Assembly: GCA_018375675.1 (NCBI GenBank)
Contig: JAHACW010000014.1
Location: forward strand, 1-43,725
Direction: 5' to 3'
Length of the DNA: 43,725 nt
Source of the DNA: Actinomyces sp.
Lineage (GTDB): Bacteria > Actinomycetota > Actinomycetes > Actinomycetales > Actinomycetaceae
Below, piece by piece: positions 1 to 7,716 of the stretch (the first letter of the stretch is position 1; every line of letters starts with the position of its first letter). The position numbers were made by a program, and so were the translations under genes. The notes beneath the pieces were generated by a model that was not told the DNA's origin, searched no databases, and saw only the letters and a list, made by a program, of their open reading frames with translations.

Positions 1-2
1 AG

Positions 3-437
3 TTCGAGGTTCTGGGTGCGGACGCCGAGTTCGACGGCGTCCTCTTCGACGGTGCAGCGTGGGGCGCGGGCGCCGAGGTCGGCTCCGAGGAAGAGCAGGA
101 ATATCTGGGTATTCCCGGCCTGCTGGACGCCGATCAGGTGACAACCCTGCTGCGCGCCCGCCAGGCCGACCAGGTCGCCGCCCAGAAGAAGACCCGTGCC
201 GCGCAGAAGATGCGTGAGGAGAACGCTGGCATCCCCGCCCACAAGCTGCGTGCCGCTAAGCGCAAGGAGCTCCAGCACCTGGTCTCCACGTGGTCGCGCC
301 GCTCCGGTGAGACCCACGCAACCATCCATTCGCGCCTGCGCTCGCGCTGCGGCGGCCCCGAGGTCGCCCAGGCGACGACCGAGCAGATCGAGGCCCGCAT
401 CGCCCTGCTGCGCGAGTGGTTCGTCGGCCGCCACTGA
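3..437 (+). CDS. C-terminal end of a DEAD/DEAH-box-type helicase (5' truncated)
   Basis: The reading frame is open from the window edge to the TGA at 435-437, so only the last 144 residues are visible. They contain EYLGIPGLLDADQV, a Lys/Arg/Ala-rich helical stretch, and a tail with STWSRRSG, HATIHSRLR and CGGP. I recall this tail from the C-terminus of large actinobacterial superfamily II helicases, but the helicase motifs themselves lie outside the window. The protein would act on nucleic acid in the cytoplasm. The gene converges on pncB, and a strong palindrome lies between them. The coding call is firm; the family name rests on memory of the tail only. Confidence 0.65.
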   Translation, partial: FEVLGADAEFDGVLFDGAAWGAGAEVGSEEEQEYLGIPGLLDADQVTTLLRARQADQVAAQKKTRAAQKMREENAGIPAHKLRAAKRKELQHLVSTWSRRSGETHATIHSRLRSRCGGPEVAQATTEQIEARIALLREWFVGRH

Positions 438-467
438 CGCGGTCCCGCTGCACTACGCGCCCTGACG

Positions 468-524
468 CATAACGAGTCCCGGCCTCGTCCCTCCTGAGAA
501 GGACGAGGCCGGGGCTTCGTTATG
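468..524. terminator. Bidirectional palindromic terminator between helicase and pncB
   Basis: A long inverted repeat with a core of CCGGCCTCGTCC / GGACGAGGCCGG is extended outward by CATAACGA / TCGTTATG. It lies between two convergent stop codons. It belongs to the palindrome family that recurs at other gene ends in this window. There is no clear T-tract, so termination is inferred from position and stem strength. Confidence 0.75.
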
Positions 525-539
525 AGTGCGAGCTGAGGG

Positions 540-1883
540 TCAGTCGACCTGCTCGTAGCGCGTCGGGATCGCGACCTCGCCCTCGGACAGGCGCCATGCC
601 TGGTAGGGCAGTTCGTTGCGGGCACGCAGGTGGTGCTCCTGGGCGCGGGACAGCGCCTCGGGGCCCCAGGCTTCGGCGTCGATCTGGCCGCCGCGGACCA
701 GCTGGACCTGCAGCGGGCGGGCGCCGCGCTCGGCCAGCAGAGCCTGGCCCTCCTCGAAGGAGGTTCCGACGAGCAGGAGTTCCTCGGTCGCGTAGCCGTC
801 CTCGCCCATGACGCGGCCAGCGATCTTGCGCCCGCCGACCGTGGACTTCGACTCGGCCTTCTTGGCGACCGACACGATCTGGCCGTGGCCGTCCTCGCGT
901 TGGACGACCTTGTAGACCAGAGCGGCCGTCGGCACACCCGATCCCGTCACGAGCTTGGTGCCCACGCCGTAGGAGTCGACGGGGGCTGCACCCAGGGCGG
1001 CGATCGCGTACTCGTCGAGGTCGGAGGTCACCGTGATCTTCGTGGTGGTGGCACCCATCGCGTCGAGCTGTCCACGCACCTTGAAGGCCTCGGCGACCAG
1101 GTCGCCCGAATCCAGGCGCACCGCGCCCAGCTCGCCGCCTGCAGCGCGCGCGGCCTCGACCGCGTTGATGACGCCCTGCCTGATGTCGTAGGTGTCCACG
1201 AGCAGGGTTGTGCCCGCGCCCAGCTTGGCGACCTGAGAGTCGAAGGCGTCGCGCTCGCTGTCGTGCAGGAGCGTGAACGCGTGGGCGGCCGTGCCGATGC
1301 AACGGATCCCGTAGCGCTTGGCGGCCTCAAGGTCGGAGGTGCCCTGGAAACCGCCGATGATGGCGGCGCGTGCGGCAGAGACTGCGGCGCGCTCGTGGGC
1401 ACGGCGAGCACCCATGTCCATGCAGGGGCGGCCGTGGGCGGCGATCGTCATACGCGAGGCGGCAGAAGCCACCGCGCAATCGTGGTTGAGGATCGACAGG
1501 AGCAGCGTCTCCAGGAGCGTGCAGTCCGCGAATGTGCCCTCAACGGTCAGCAGGGGAGAACCGGGGAAGTAGCACTCGCCCTCGGCGTAGCCCCAGATGT
1601 CGCCCGTGAAGCGCCACGAGGCCAGGAACTGGGCGGCCTCCTCGGAGATGATCCCCTGGTCGTTCAGCCAGTTGATCTGCTCCGCGTCGAACTCGAAGCG
1701 TTCCAGGGCCTCGAGAATTCGGCCGGTTCCGGCCACGACACCGAAGCGGCGAGTGGCGGGCAGGCGGCGCCCAAACAGCTCAAACGTGCAGCGACGATGC
1801 GCGGTGCCATCCTTCAGGGCGGCGTCGAGCATCGTGAGCTCGTACATGTCAGTCAGCAATGAAGTAGATGTCGATGCAGGCAT
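540..1883 (-). CDS. pncB: Nicotinate phosphoribosyltransferase
   Basis: This cytoplasmic enzyme of the Preiss-Handler NAD salvage pathway joins nicotinate and PRPP to give nicotinate mononucleotide, coupled to ATP hydrolysis. The 447-residue product has the usual length. The N-terminal SLLTDMYELTML segment is typical, and GTAAHAFTLLHDSERDAF holds the conserved His region that is phosphorylated in this family. LVDTYDIRQG and VRLDSGDL are typical of the phosphoribosyltransferase barrel, and TKLVTGSG lies near its end. The ATG at 1883 has TAGGCT exactly six bases upstream and no clear ribosome binding site, so a leaderless transcript is likely. The gene is divergent from clpS, as pncB1 is from Rv1331 in M. 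tuberculosis. Confidence 0.95.
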   Translation of the reverse strand: MPASTSTSLLTDMYELTMLDAALKDGTAHRRCTFELFGRRLPATRRFGVVAGTGRILEALERFEFDAEQINWLNDQGIISEEAAQFLASWRFTGDIWGYAEGECYFPGSPLLTVEGTFADCTLLETLLLSILNHDCAVASAASRMTIAAHGRPCMDMGARRAHERAAVSAARAAIIGGFQGTSDLEAAKRYGIRCIGTAAHAFTLLHDSERDAFDSQVAKLGAGTTLLVDTYDIRQGVINAVEAARAAGGELGAVRLDSGDLVAEAFKVRGQLDAMGATTTKITVTSDLDEYAIAALGAAPVDSYGVGTKLVTGSGVPTAALVYKVVQREDGHGQIVSVAKKAESKSTVGGRKIAGRVMGEDGYATEELLLVGTSFEEGQALLAERGARPLQVQLVRGGQIDAEAWGPEALSRAQEHHLRARNELPYQAWRLSEGEVAIPTRYEQVD

Positions 1884-1964
1884 ACTGTGAGCCTACCTTG
1901 AGAAGCGTGTCACCGGGGTGCGAATTTCCTTCCCTGATACACAAATACGTCTTAGTGTTGACGT
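1884..1964. promoter_or_regulatory. Divergent pncB/clpS promoter region with two leaderless-type -10 boxes
   Basis: Reading leftward, TAGGCT (1890-1895) is six bases from the pncB ATG. Reading rightward, TAGTGT (1953-1958) is six bases from the clpS ATG. With a start site about seven bases after a -10 box, both transcripts would begin at the A of ATG. Neither gene has a Shine-Dalgarno sequence. I see no convincing -35 box. Confidence 0.6.
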
Positions 1965-2252
1965 ATGACAACGATCTTCCAACCCGCGTCCCGCACGCAC
2001 GAGGCACCCACCGCGGTGCCGCGTTGGCGTGCCGTCGTGTGGGACGATCCTGTCAACCTCATGAGCTACGTGAGCGCTGTTTTTCGCCAGTATTTCGGCT
2101 ATTCTGCCGCCCGCGCGGAGGAACTCATGATGGCCGTTCATACGCGCGGACGTGCCACCGTTTCCACGGGAGTGCGCGAACGCATCGAGGCGGACGTCAT
2201 GGCCATGCACTCCTACGGTCTACGCGCCACCATCGAAGAGGACCGGGACTGA
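1965..2252 (+). CDS. clpS: ClpS-type ATP-dependent Clp protease adaptor
   Basis: ClpS binds the N-domain of the Clp ATPase (ClpC in actinobacteria) and delivers N-degron proteins to ClpP. The 95-residue product shows the family hallmarks. RWRAVVWDDPVNLMSYV has the D-D/N-P-x-N-x-M substrate-pocket strand, and YFGYSAARAEELMMAVHTRGRA matches the helix with the conserved metal/N-degron region. The disordered N-terminus is short, as usual. The ATG has TAGTGT six bases upstream (leaderless type). The DUF2017 gene follows after 4 bases, the same pair order as Rv1331-Rv1332. Confidence 0.95.
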   Translation: MTTIFQPASRTHEAPTAVPRWRAVVWDDPVNLMSYVSAVFRQYFGYSAARAEELMMAVHTRGRATVSTGVRERIEADVMAMHSYGLRATIEEDRD

Positions 2253-2256
2253 AGAT

Positions 2257-2829
2257 ATGGAAGGCTTCGCTCTTCGAGACGGTGTCTACGCCTCGTCGAT
2301 GAGCGACGGCGAGGCGCTCCTCCTGCGCCAGTTGGCGACGGAGGTTCTCGTCGTCTTGGACGATCCCGGTGAGTACGCCGCGACCTCGTCCATGGTGAAC
2401 GCCGCCACCGAGACCGAACAGCGACGAGACGAACCCCGCGAACGTACCCTGCGTATGCTGCTGCCCTCGATGAGCGAGGATGACGAAGACGCTGGCCGCC
2501 TGCGCGCCCTGACCGAGGATTCTCTGCGCACCGATAAGTCCGTCCGTTTGCGCGCCATCGTCGGCGATCTTGACCACATCGTCCACGGTGAGAGTGACAC
2601 CCTCAGGATCCAGCCCGAGGCCGTGTGGTCCTGGCTGGGGGCTCTCAATGACATCAGGCTGGGCTTAGCCGCTGAGCTGGGCCTATCGGATCAACAAGAT
2701 GCGCAGCGCATCGAAGAATTGGCGCTCAGTGAGCCGACGGGGGAGCGCTCGCAAACCGTCGCCGCCATCTATATGCTCATCACATGGTGGCAGGACTCAC
2801 TCCTAGAAGCCGTCAATAATTCCCAGTAG
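2257..2829 (+). CDS. DUF2017 family protein
   Basis: This 190-residue acidic, mainly helical protein starts MEGFALRDGVYASSMSDGEA and contains LLRQLATEVLVVLDD and a later WSWLGALNDIRLGLAAELGL segment. That matches the DUF2017 family found immediately after clpS in actinobacteria. The biochemical role is unknown, and the fixed pairing suggests a link to ClpS/ClpCP proteolysis (inference). I chose the ATG at 2257, 4 bases after the clpS stop. The same frame is open further upstream, but that part overlaps clpS and lacks family similarity. No membrane segments are seen. Confidence 0.85.
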   Translation: MEGFALRDGVYASSMSDGEALLLRQLATEVLVVLDDPGEYAATSSMVNAATETEQRRDEPRERTLRMLLPSMSEDDEDAGRLRALTEDSLRTDKSVRLRAIVGDLDHIVHGESDTLRIQPEAVWSWLGALNDIRLGLAAELGLSDQQDAQRIEELALSEPTGERSQTVAAIYMLITWWQDSLLEAVNNSQ

Positions 2830-2833
2830 CGCA

Positions 2834-2845
2834 TAAGGTCGAGAC
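2834..2845 (+). promoter_or_regulatory. Leaderless-type -10 box of murI
   Basis: TAAGGT at 2834-2839 followed by six bases places the predicted transcription start at the A of the murI ATG. There is no Shine-Dalgarno sequence. murI may therefore have its own promoter as well as readthrough from clpS. Confidence 0.5.
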
Positions 2846-3676
2846 ATGAACAACGCCCCGATCGGAATTTTCGACTCGGGCCTAGGTGGGCTGACGGTGG
2901 CTCGTGCAGTCATCGATAAACTGCCCGACGAAGAGATCATCTACCTGGGCGACACCGAGCATACGCCCTATGGTCCGCGCGCAATTGCGCAGGTTCGCTC
3001 GCTGACGCTGTCCGCTCTCGACGAGCTGGCCTCGCGCGGCGTGAAGGCACTCGTCATCGCCTGCAACACGGCGACGGCCGCCGCGCTCGCTGACGCTCGG
3101 GAACGCTACTGGATCGATGCCGGTATCCCCGTCATCGAGGTCATCACTCCTGCGGCGCGCCAGAGCGTTATTGCCACGCGTAACCACCACGTGGGCGTCA
3201 TCGGTACGAAGGCCACCATCCAGTCCGAGGCATATCTGCGCGCGCTCGCAGCCGTCCCCGGACTGACGGTCAGCCAGCAGGCCTGTCCCGCTTTCGTTGA
3301 CTTCGTCGAGGCCGGGGTGACCACGGGCGAGGAGATCGAGGCCGTGGCGCGTGAGTATCTGACGCCGCTGAAGGAAGCGGGTGTGGACACGCTGATCCTG
3401 GGGTGCACGCACTACCCGCTGCTCACCGGCGTTATTGGCCGCATCATGGGCGAGGGAGTGACGCTCGTGACCTCCTCGGAGGCCACCGCGAACGTCACCT
3501 ACAACGAGCTGGTGGATCGCGGGCTCCTTCATGATCCGTGGCCCGCTGGGCAGGGGCCGCAGCACCAGTTCCTGGCCACGGGCGCTTCCGACGCGTTCCC
3601 GCGCCTGGCTCGCCGTTTCCTTGGCCCCGAGGTGGGCTCCGTTGCCCGCGTGAATACCGGTGGTGGTATCGCGTGA
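2846..3676 (+). CDS. murI: Glutamate racemase
   Basis: The enzyme interconverts L- and D-glutamate without a cofactor and supplies D-Glu for peptidoglycan stem peptides in the cytoplasm. The 276-residue product has the expected size. IGIFDSGLGGLTV carries the conserved Asp-Ser. VIACNTATAAAL holds the first catalytic Cys, and LILGCTHYPLL holds the second Cys followed by the conserved Thr-His. LGDTEHTPYG is also typical. The stop codon overlaps the GTG of the next gene by 4 bases, indicating translational coupling. The order murI - metallo-beta-lactamase fold gene matches Rv1338-Rv1339. Confidence 0.97.
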   Translation: MNNAPIGIFDSGLGGLTVARAVIDKLPDEEIIYLGDTEHTPYGPRAIAQVRSLTLSALDELASRGVKALVIACNTATAAALADARERYWIDAGIPVIEVITPAARQSVIATRNHHVGVIGTKATIQSEAYLRALAAVPGLTVSQQACPAFVDFVEAGVTTGEEIEAVAREYLTPLKEAGVDTLILGCTHYPLLTGVIGRIMGEGVTLVTSSEATANVTYNELVDRGLLHDPWPAGQGPQHQFLATGASDAFPRLARRFLGPEVGSVARVNTGGGIA

Positions 3677-4470
3677 AGCTGACTGTTATTGGCGCTACCG
3701 GTTCGATGTCAGGGCCGGAGTCGCCGGCATCGTGCTACCTTGTTCAGGCCCGAGGCGTGGACCCGCGATCGGGGGAAGAACGGACCTTCTCGCTCGTGTG
3801 CGATATGGGTCCCGGTTCCTTCGGTGCACTGTGGGCGTACGTGTGCCCGCGCGAGCTCGATGCCCTCGCGCTGTCCCATTGCCACGCCGACCACATGGGT
3901 GACATCATTTCCCTGCAGGTCTACCGCAAGTGGGGTCCGGGAGCGGCCGCATCCGCGCTGCCCCTGTATGGTCCTGCCGAGACGCTGCGCCGCGTGCGCC
4001 AGATCGAAGATGCCCCGGACGACGAGGCGTACGAGGTCGAATTCGCCTTCACCCACATGCAGCTGGGCGAGGCCTACCAGGTCGGACCCATGACGATCCG
4101 CCCCTACCGGGCCCTGCACCCGATCGAGGCCTTTGGCCTGCGTATCGAGGGGCCCTCGGAGGAGGATCCTGAGCGCCTGGTGTCCCTGTTCTACACGGGC
4201 GACACCGACCTGTGCGACACGATCATCGAGGGTGCCCGCGGCGTCGACGTGTTCCTCAGCGAGGTTGGCTTCACGAGCGACGAGAACGAGCCTTACATGC
4301 ACATGGATGGCGTGCGCGCGGGTGAGGTTGCCACGCGAGCCGGGGTGGGCCGCATGATCGCGACGCACATCCAGCCCTGGACGCCCCGCGATCGGGTGGT
4401 CTCCGAAGTGCGACAGACCTGGTCGGGTCCCCTAGAGTTTGCGGCTTCCGGGATGCAGGTGAGCCTCTGA
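3673..4470 (+). CDS. Metallo-beta-lactamase-fold hydrolase, Rv1339-like (candidate cyclic-nucleotide phosphodiesterase)
   Basis: This 265-residue cytoplasmic hydrolase starts MKLTVIGATGSMSG from a GTG overlapping the murI stop. It has the metal motif SHCHADHMGD (H-x-H-x-D-H), a later YTGDTD bridging Asp, and a C-terminal IATHIQPW His, so the dinuclear metal site looks complete. Position after murI matches M. tuberculosis Rv1339, reported as an atypical class II cAMP phosphodiesterase. cAMP turnover is therefore the leading guess, but an RNase Z-like or other phosphodiester substrate is not excluded. The in-frame extension upstream lies wholly inside murI and is rejected. Confidence 0.85.
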   Translation: MKLTVIGATGSMSGPESPASCYLVQARGVDPRSGEERTFSLVCDMGPGSFGALWAYVCPRELDALALSHCHADHMGDIISLQVYRKWGPGAAASALPLYGPAETLRRVRQIEDAPDDEAYEVEFAFTHMQLGEAYQVGPMTIRPYRALHPIEAFGLRIEGPSEEDPERLVSLFYTGDTDLCDTIIEGARGVDVFLSEVGFTSDENEPYMHMDGVRAGEVATRAGVGRMIATHIQPWTPRDRVVSEVRQTWSGPLEFAASGMQVSL

Positions 4471-4474
4471 GCCT

Positions 4475-4505
4475 ACCCTCGCCCCACCGGTGGGTGAGGC
4501 GAGGT
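4475..4505. terminator. Hairpin between convergent MBL and LysR genes
   Basis: An imperfect inverted repeat (CCTCGCCCCACC then GGTGGGTGAGGCGAGG) sits immediately after the MBL stop and before the LysR stop. It is unrelated to the CCGGCCTCGT palindrome family. It probably acts as a bidirectional terminator. Confidence 0.6.
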
Positions 4506-4515
4506 GGTTCCTCGG

Positions 4516-5433
4516 TCAGTCGCTAGACGTCGAGTATGAGGCGTTGTGGCGCTTCCACTCCGCCATGTATGTGGCCACGCGCGCTGGGCCTGAGGCCTCG
4601 GACCATCCGTGATTCTTGTGGCGTAGCAGGATCTTGCGAGTGCCCAGCGACGGCAGCGGCGTGATGCGCATGCCCTCCGTGTGGGCCCCGGCCAGCGCCA
4701 TGGCCGGCAGGATCGTCGAACCTGTGCGAGCACGTACGAGGGCACGGGCGGCCTCGTAGGTCGTGTACAGGTGAGGCGCCCAGCGCGTGTCTGGGAAGGC
4801 CTTCGTAATACGGCGCATGACGTGGTCGCCGCTGGAGCCCGGATTGACGCGCAGCCAGGTGAGGTCCGCGAGGTCTTCGATCGAGCCGATTGGGGGAGCG
4901 GAGTCTGGGGTGACGAGCATCCAGGGTTCGTCGAGGAAGGGAATGTCCGTGTATCCGCGAGGGGCCAGGCCCGGGTCCTCGTCGCGTTCGATGACGAGGA
5001 TGTCGTACTGGCCGGTGCGCAGCGCAGCCATGCCCGGGGTCTCTTCTGTTTCCTCGATGCGCAGGTCGACGCCGGGGAGGGCGTCCGCGAGGTCGGGGAG
5101 CGCGGGGATGAGGGTGGACCGGCAAATCGTCAGGAACGCCCCAATGGTGACCGTTCCCGTCACCTGGCCGGTGAGGGGACGCAGTGCCTTGAGGGCTTCC
5201 TCGATGTCGGCGTTGATGCGTTCGCCCGCCTCGGCGACGATCGTGCCGGCCGGGGTGAGAATCGCGCCGGACGTGGTGCGCTCGACGAGCTTGAGGCCGA
5301 CTTCCTCCTCAAGTTTCTGGATCTGTTGGGACACTGCCGAGGGCGAGACCATGAGGATGTCGGCGGCGGCAACGATGCCGCCTTCACGCGCGACGGACAG
5401 AAGGAATGGCAGGCGGCGGGGGTCGATATCCAC
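4516..5433 (-). CDS. LysR-family transcriptional regulator
   Basis: This 305-residue DNA-binding regulator has an N-terminal winged helix-turn-helix. LPFLLSVAREGGIVAAADILMV is the start of the HTH, and SPSAVSQQIQKLEEEVG is the recognition helix region. A linker helix follows, then a periplasmic-binding-like effector domain from about residue 90 (TVTIGAF). The start is the GTG at 5433, preceded by AAGGAG at good spacing. The effector is unknown. The gene is divergent from the small membrane protein at 5520, which may be its target, since LysR regulators often control the adjacent divergent gene (inference). Confidence 0.9.
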   Translation of the reverse strand: MDIDPRRLPFLLSVAREGGIVAAADILMVSPSAVSQQIQKLEEEVGLKLVERTTSGAILTPAGTIVAEAGERINADIEEALKALRPLTGQVTGTVTIGAFLTICRSTLIPALPDLADALPGVDLRIEETEETPGMAALRTGQYDILVIERDEDPGLAPRGYTDIPFLDEPWMLVTPDSAPPIGSIEDLADLTWLRVNPGSSGDHVMRRITKAFPDTRWAPHLYTTYEAARALVRARTGSTILPAMALAGAHTEGMRITPLPSLGTRKILLRHKNHGWSEASGPARVATYMAEWKRHNASYSTSSD

Positions 5434-5519
5434 GCGAACTCCTTCGTTAAGTGAAACTGTAAGATAACTATAGAACCATTCAATTGTGCTTGACTAGCGG
5501 AAGGTGCATCATATGAGTC

Positions 5520-5852
5520 ATGACGATCTCATCTCTTGCAATTCCGGTCCTCGGTTGGCTGGGCGCGGGCGCCTCTATCGCCGCCTACTACCTGGTCTCT
5601 TCCAAGCGCTTCGCTCCCGACTCTCTGCGCTACCACTCTCTCAATGTCTCCAGCTGTATTCTGCTGGCCCTTGCGTGTGCGTCCACCGGCGCGTGGCCGT
5701 CCTTCCTGACGAACGCCATTTTCATCGGTGTCGGCTGCACGATGATCTGGCGTGTGCGTGACCGCCTCGCGCGCCGCATCATGCAGGTCGTTCGCTTCTT
5801 CGACGTGCGCCGCTATCTGCCGCGTCGTGCGCGCCTGGCGCGAGCTCGCTGA
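5520..5852 (+). CDS. Small membrane protein, CBU_0592-like
   Basis: This 110-residue protein has about three hydrophobic helices: residues 5-25 (AIPVLGWLGAGASIAAYYLV), about 40-57 (LNVSSCILLALACAS) and about 60-77. An Arg-rich cytoplasmic tail ends RRYLPRRARLARAR. The layout resembles the CBU_0592-type integral membrane family, whose function is unknown. A purine-rich GGAAGG lies about 15 bases upstream. An overlapping frame from 5513 is rejected because it lacks this pattern. A perfect terminator follows. The protein is divergent to the LysR gene and may be under its control. Confidence 0.75.
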   Translation: MTISSLAIPVLGWLGAGASIAAYYLVSSKRFAPDSLRYHSLNVSSCILLALACASTGAWPSFLTNAIFIGVGCTMIWRVRDRLARRIMQVVRFFDVRRYLPRRARLARAR

Positions 5853-5871
5853 CTCTTCGCTGAATTGGGGA

Positions 5872-5906
5872 GGTGAGGGGGCAGGCCGTGGGCCTGCCCC
5901 CTCACC
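5872..5906 (+). terminator. Perfect 16-bp stem terminator
   Basis: GGTGAGGGGGCAGGCC, a GTG loop, then the exact complement. It lies about 20 bases after the stop of the small membrane protein gene. Confidence 0.8.
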
Positions 5907-5912
5907 GTATCC

Positions 5913-6103
5913 ACCGCCAGATTAATTAACGGAAGCAACCCTCTTTGGTCAAGAATTTTCCAAGCTGTGCCAAGGGAAAGTCCGTAAGATGCGCTTCATA
6001 GAAAAATAAGAAATTATCGATGGAAAAAACGGACAATGAGGCGCACTATGTCAGTACGACGCGGTGACAGATCCATCGCACGGTACTCAAAGAGGAGCAC
6101 ACA
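5913..6103 (+). promoter_or_regulatory. AT-rich leader/promoter region ahead of a 40-codon ORF
   Basis: This stretch is visibly richer in A/T than its surroundings, especially 5920-6045, and has no convincing gene on either strand. It ends with AGAGGAG directly before an ATG. The presence of a promoter is inferred from composition and position. I cannot assign firm -35 and -10 boxes. Confidence 0.4.
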
Positions 6104-6226
6104 ATGTCTCGTTTCGTCGCATCACTCCTTCATCGCCTCACCCATCACCGCAGGGTGCGCCAACAGCGCAACCCCCTGCAGTTCTCGATGGACCGCCCCA
6201 TCTTCGGCAACCTCGTCGCCCGTTGA
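6104..6226 (+). CDS. Putative 40-residue basic small protein
   Basis: The short ORF starts MSRFVASLLHRLTHHRR and ends FSMDRPIFGNLVAR. It is rich in Arg and His, with an amphipathic N-terminal half and no cysteines. Support comes from context. AGAGGAG lies 7 bases before the ATG, an AT-rich leader precedes it, and a hairpin lies right after the stop, so the unit looks like a complete small transcript. No family is recognised. It could be a small protein, a leader peptide or an sRNA that contains a chance ORF. Confidence 0.5.
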   Translation: MSRFVASLLHRLTHHRRVRQQRNPLQFSMDRPIFGNLVAR

Positions 6227-6244
6227 TGGCGCGCCTGCGGGCGC

Positions 6245-6290
6245 AACACATAAGTGCCGGACACCCTCGGGTGCCCGGCACATTTGTGTC
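6245..6290. terminator. Hairpin between small ORF and rdgB
   Basis: ACACATAAGTGCCGG pairs with CCGGCACATTTGTGT, with an inner CACC/GGTG helix. It lies between convergent genes and is probably bidirectional. Confidence 0.7.
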
Positions 6291-6301
6291 TGCGGTGCTT
6301 C

Positions 6302-6916
6302 TCAGCCGCGCAGGTACTCCACGATGTGGGGCATGAGGGCGCGGAAGGCGATGCCGCGGTGGCTGATCGCGTTCTTCTGCTCGGCACTCATCTGAGCGGT
6401 CGTGACCTCGAAGCCCTCGGGAACAAAGATCGGATCGTAGCCGAACCCGCCCTCGCCGCGCGGGGAACGCGTCAACGTGCCGCGCACCTCGCCGCGCTCG
6501 ACGAACTCGCGACCGTCGGGGGTCACGAGAACGGCGGCCGACACGAAGGCGGCGCCACGGTGAGCGTCGGGAACGTCGGAGAGCTGATCGATGAGCAGGC
6601 GCAGATTCGCAGCGTCATCCCCGTGGGAGCCAGCCCAGCGTGCGGAGAAGATGCCGGGCGCTCCGCCCAGCACATCCACCGTGATGCCGGAGTCGTCAGC
6701 GATGGCAGCCAGGCCGGTTGCGCGAGACAGCGCACGGGCCTTGATGAGGGAGTTCTCCTCGAAGGTCACACCGTCCTCGACCGGGGAAGCCACGTCGAAA
6801 TCGCTCATGCGCGCCACGCAGCCGGCCTCGAAATCCTCCCATGCGGGGGCCAGGATGGCCTCGAGCTCGCTGACCTTGTGCGCGTTGGAGGTCGCGAAGA
6901 CCAGGCGCGCGCTCAC
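6302..6916 (-). CDS. rdgB: XTP/dITP diphosphatase (RdgB/HAM1)
   Basis: This cytoplasmic house-cleaning pyrophosphatase hydrolyses XTP, ITP and dITP to monophosphates, keeping deaminated purines out of DNA and RNA. The 204-residue product starts [22 protein letters not shown], the family's substrate-binding S/T-x-N-x-x-K motif. It contains [26 protein letters not shown] with the catalytic Asp region, then [15 protein letters not shown] and [11 protein letters not shown]. The start overlaps the rph stop by 4 bases, so the two are translationally coupled. The order rph-rdgB is shared with Rv1340-Rv1341. Confidence 0.96.
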   Translation of the reverse strand: MSARLVFATSNAHKVSELEAILAPAWEDFEAGCVARMSDFDVASPVEDGVTFEENSLIKARALSRATGLAAIADDSGITVDVLGGAPGIFSARWAGSHGDDAANLRLLIDQLSDVPDAHRGAAFVSAAVLVTPDGREFVERGEVRGTLTRSPRGEGGFGYDPIFVPEGFEVTTAQMSAEQKNAISHRGIAFRALMPHIVEYLRG

Positions 6917-7680
6917 GGGCGCACCTCGACGCGCTCCATGAGGGGAGCCTCGAGTGCCAGCTTCTGCGCCTCCGCGAGCCGGGCGTTACCCAGGGTTGCG
7001 AGGTCCAGCAGCTCGCCCAGTTCATCGCGGTTGAAGGGGGCGTGCTCGGCGGTGCCCTGCACCTCGATGAAGCGGCCATCGCCCGTCTGGACGACGTTCA
7101 TATCGGTCTCGGCGCGCACGTCCTCAACGTAGGGCAGGTCCAGCATGGGGGTTCCGTCGATGACGCCCACGGAGATCGCGGAGATCGAGTCGGTGAGGAC
7201 CTTGGCGGAGGGCTTGAGGATGCCCTGCTCCTTCGCCCAGGTCACCGCGTCTGCGAGGGCCACGTAGGCACCCGTGATCGCCGCGGTGCGGGTGCCGCCG
7301 TCGGCTCGCAGGACGTCGCAGTCCAGGACGATGGTGTTCTCGCCGAGCGCGGAGACGTCGACGATGCCGCGCAGGGAGCGGCCAATAAGGCGTGAGATCT
7401 CCTGAGTGCGGCCGCCCACCTTGCCCTTGACGGACTCTCGGGAGGAGCGCTGCTCGGTGGCGCGCGGGAGCATCGAGTACTCGCCGGTCACCCAGCCCTC
7501 GCCGGAGTCACGCTTCCAACGCGGCACGCCCTCAGTGAAAGAGGCGACACACAGGACGCGGGTGTTGCCGAATTCGATGAGGACGGAGCCCTCGCCGGTA
7601 CCCGACCAACCGCGGGTAATGGAGACGGGACGGAGCTGAGACGGGGTGCGCCCATCGGCGCGCAGGGGAGTATTTGTCAT
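6913..7680 (-). CDS. rph: Ribonuclease PH
   Basis: This phosphorolytic 3'-5' exoribonuclease trims tRNA 3' ends and works as a hexamer. The 255-residue protein has [15 protein letters not shown] near the start and [16 protein letters not shown]. It also shows [24 protein letters not shown] and [23 protein letters not shown], all characteristic of RNase PH. The ATG at 7680 has TACCCT seven bases upstream in its own direction. It is divergent from nudC with only 36 bases between the two start codons. Confidence 0.96.
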   Translation of the reverse strand: MTNTPLRADGRTPSQLRPVSITRGWSGTGEGSVLIEFGNTRVLCVASFTEGVPRWKRDSGEGWVTGEYSMLPRATEQRSSRESVKGKVGGRTQEISRLIGRSLRGIVDVSALGENTIVLDCDVLRADGGTRTAAITGAYVALADAVTWAKEQGILKPSAKVLTDSISAISVGVIDGTPMLDLPYVEDVRAETDMNVVQTGDGRFIEVQGTAEHAPFNRDELGELLDLATLGNARLAEAQKLALEAPLMERVEVRP

Positions 7681-7716
7681 AGTGACTAGGGTAGCCCACC
7701 GCGTTACCGTGGAGTT
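7681..7716. promoter_or_regulatory. 36-bp divergent rph/nudC promoter
   Basis: TACCGT at 7705-7710 is exactly six bases from the nudC ATG. TACCCT (reverse strand, 7688-7693) is seven bases from the rph ATG. Any -35 region of each gene would lie in or beside the coding region of the other. No Shine-Dalgarno is seen for rph; GGAG for nudC is only 2 bases from its ATG. Confidence 0.55.

Noticed and set aside
630..1862. 410-codon open frame antisense to pncB
   Set aside because: It is a codon-bias shadow of a well-supported enzyme gene, with low-complexity Gly/Val/Asp/Ala translation and no ribosome binding site.
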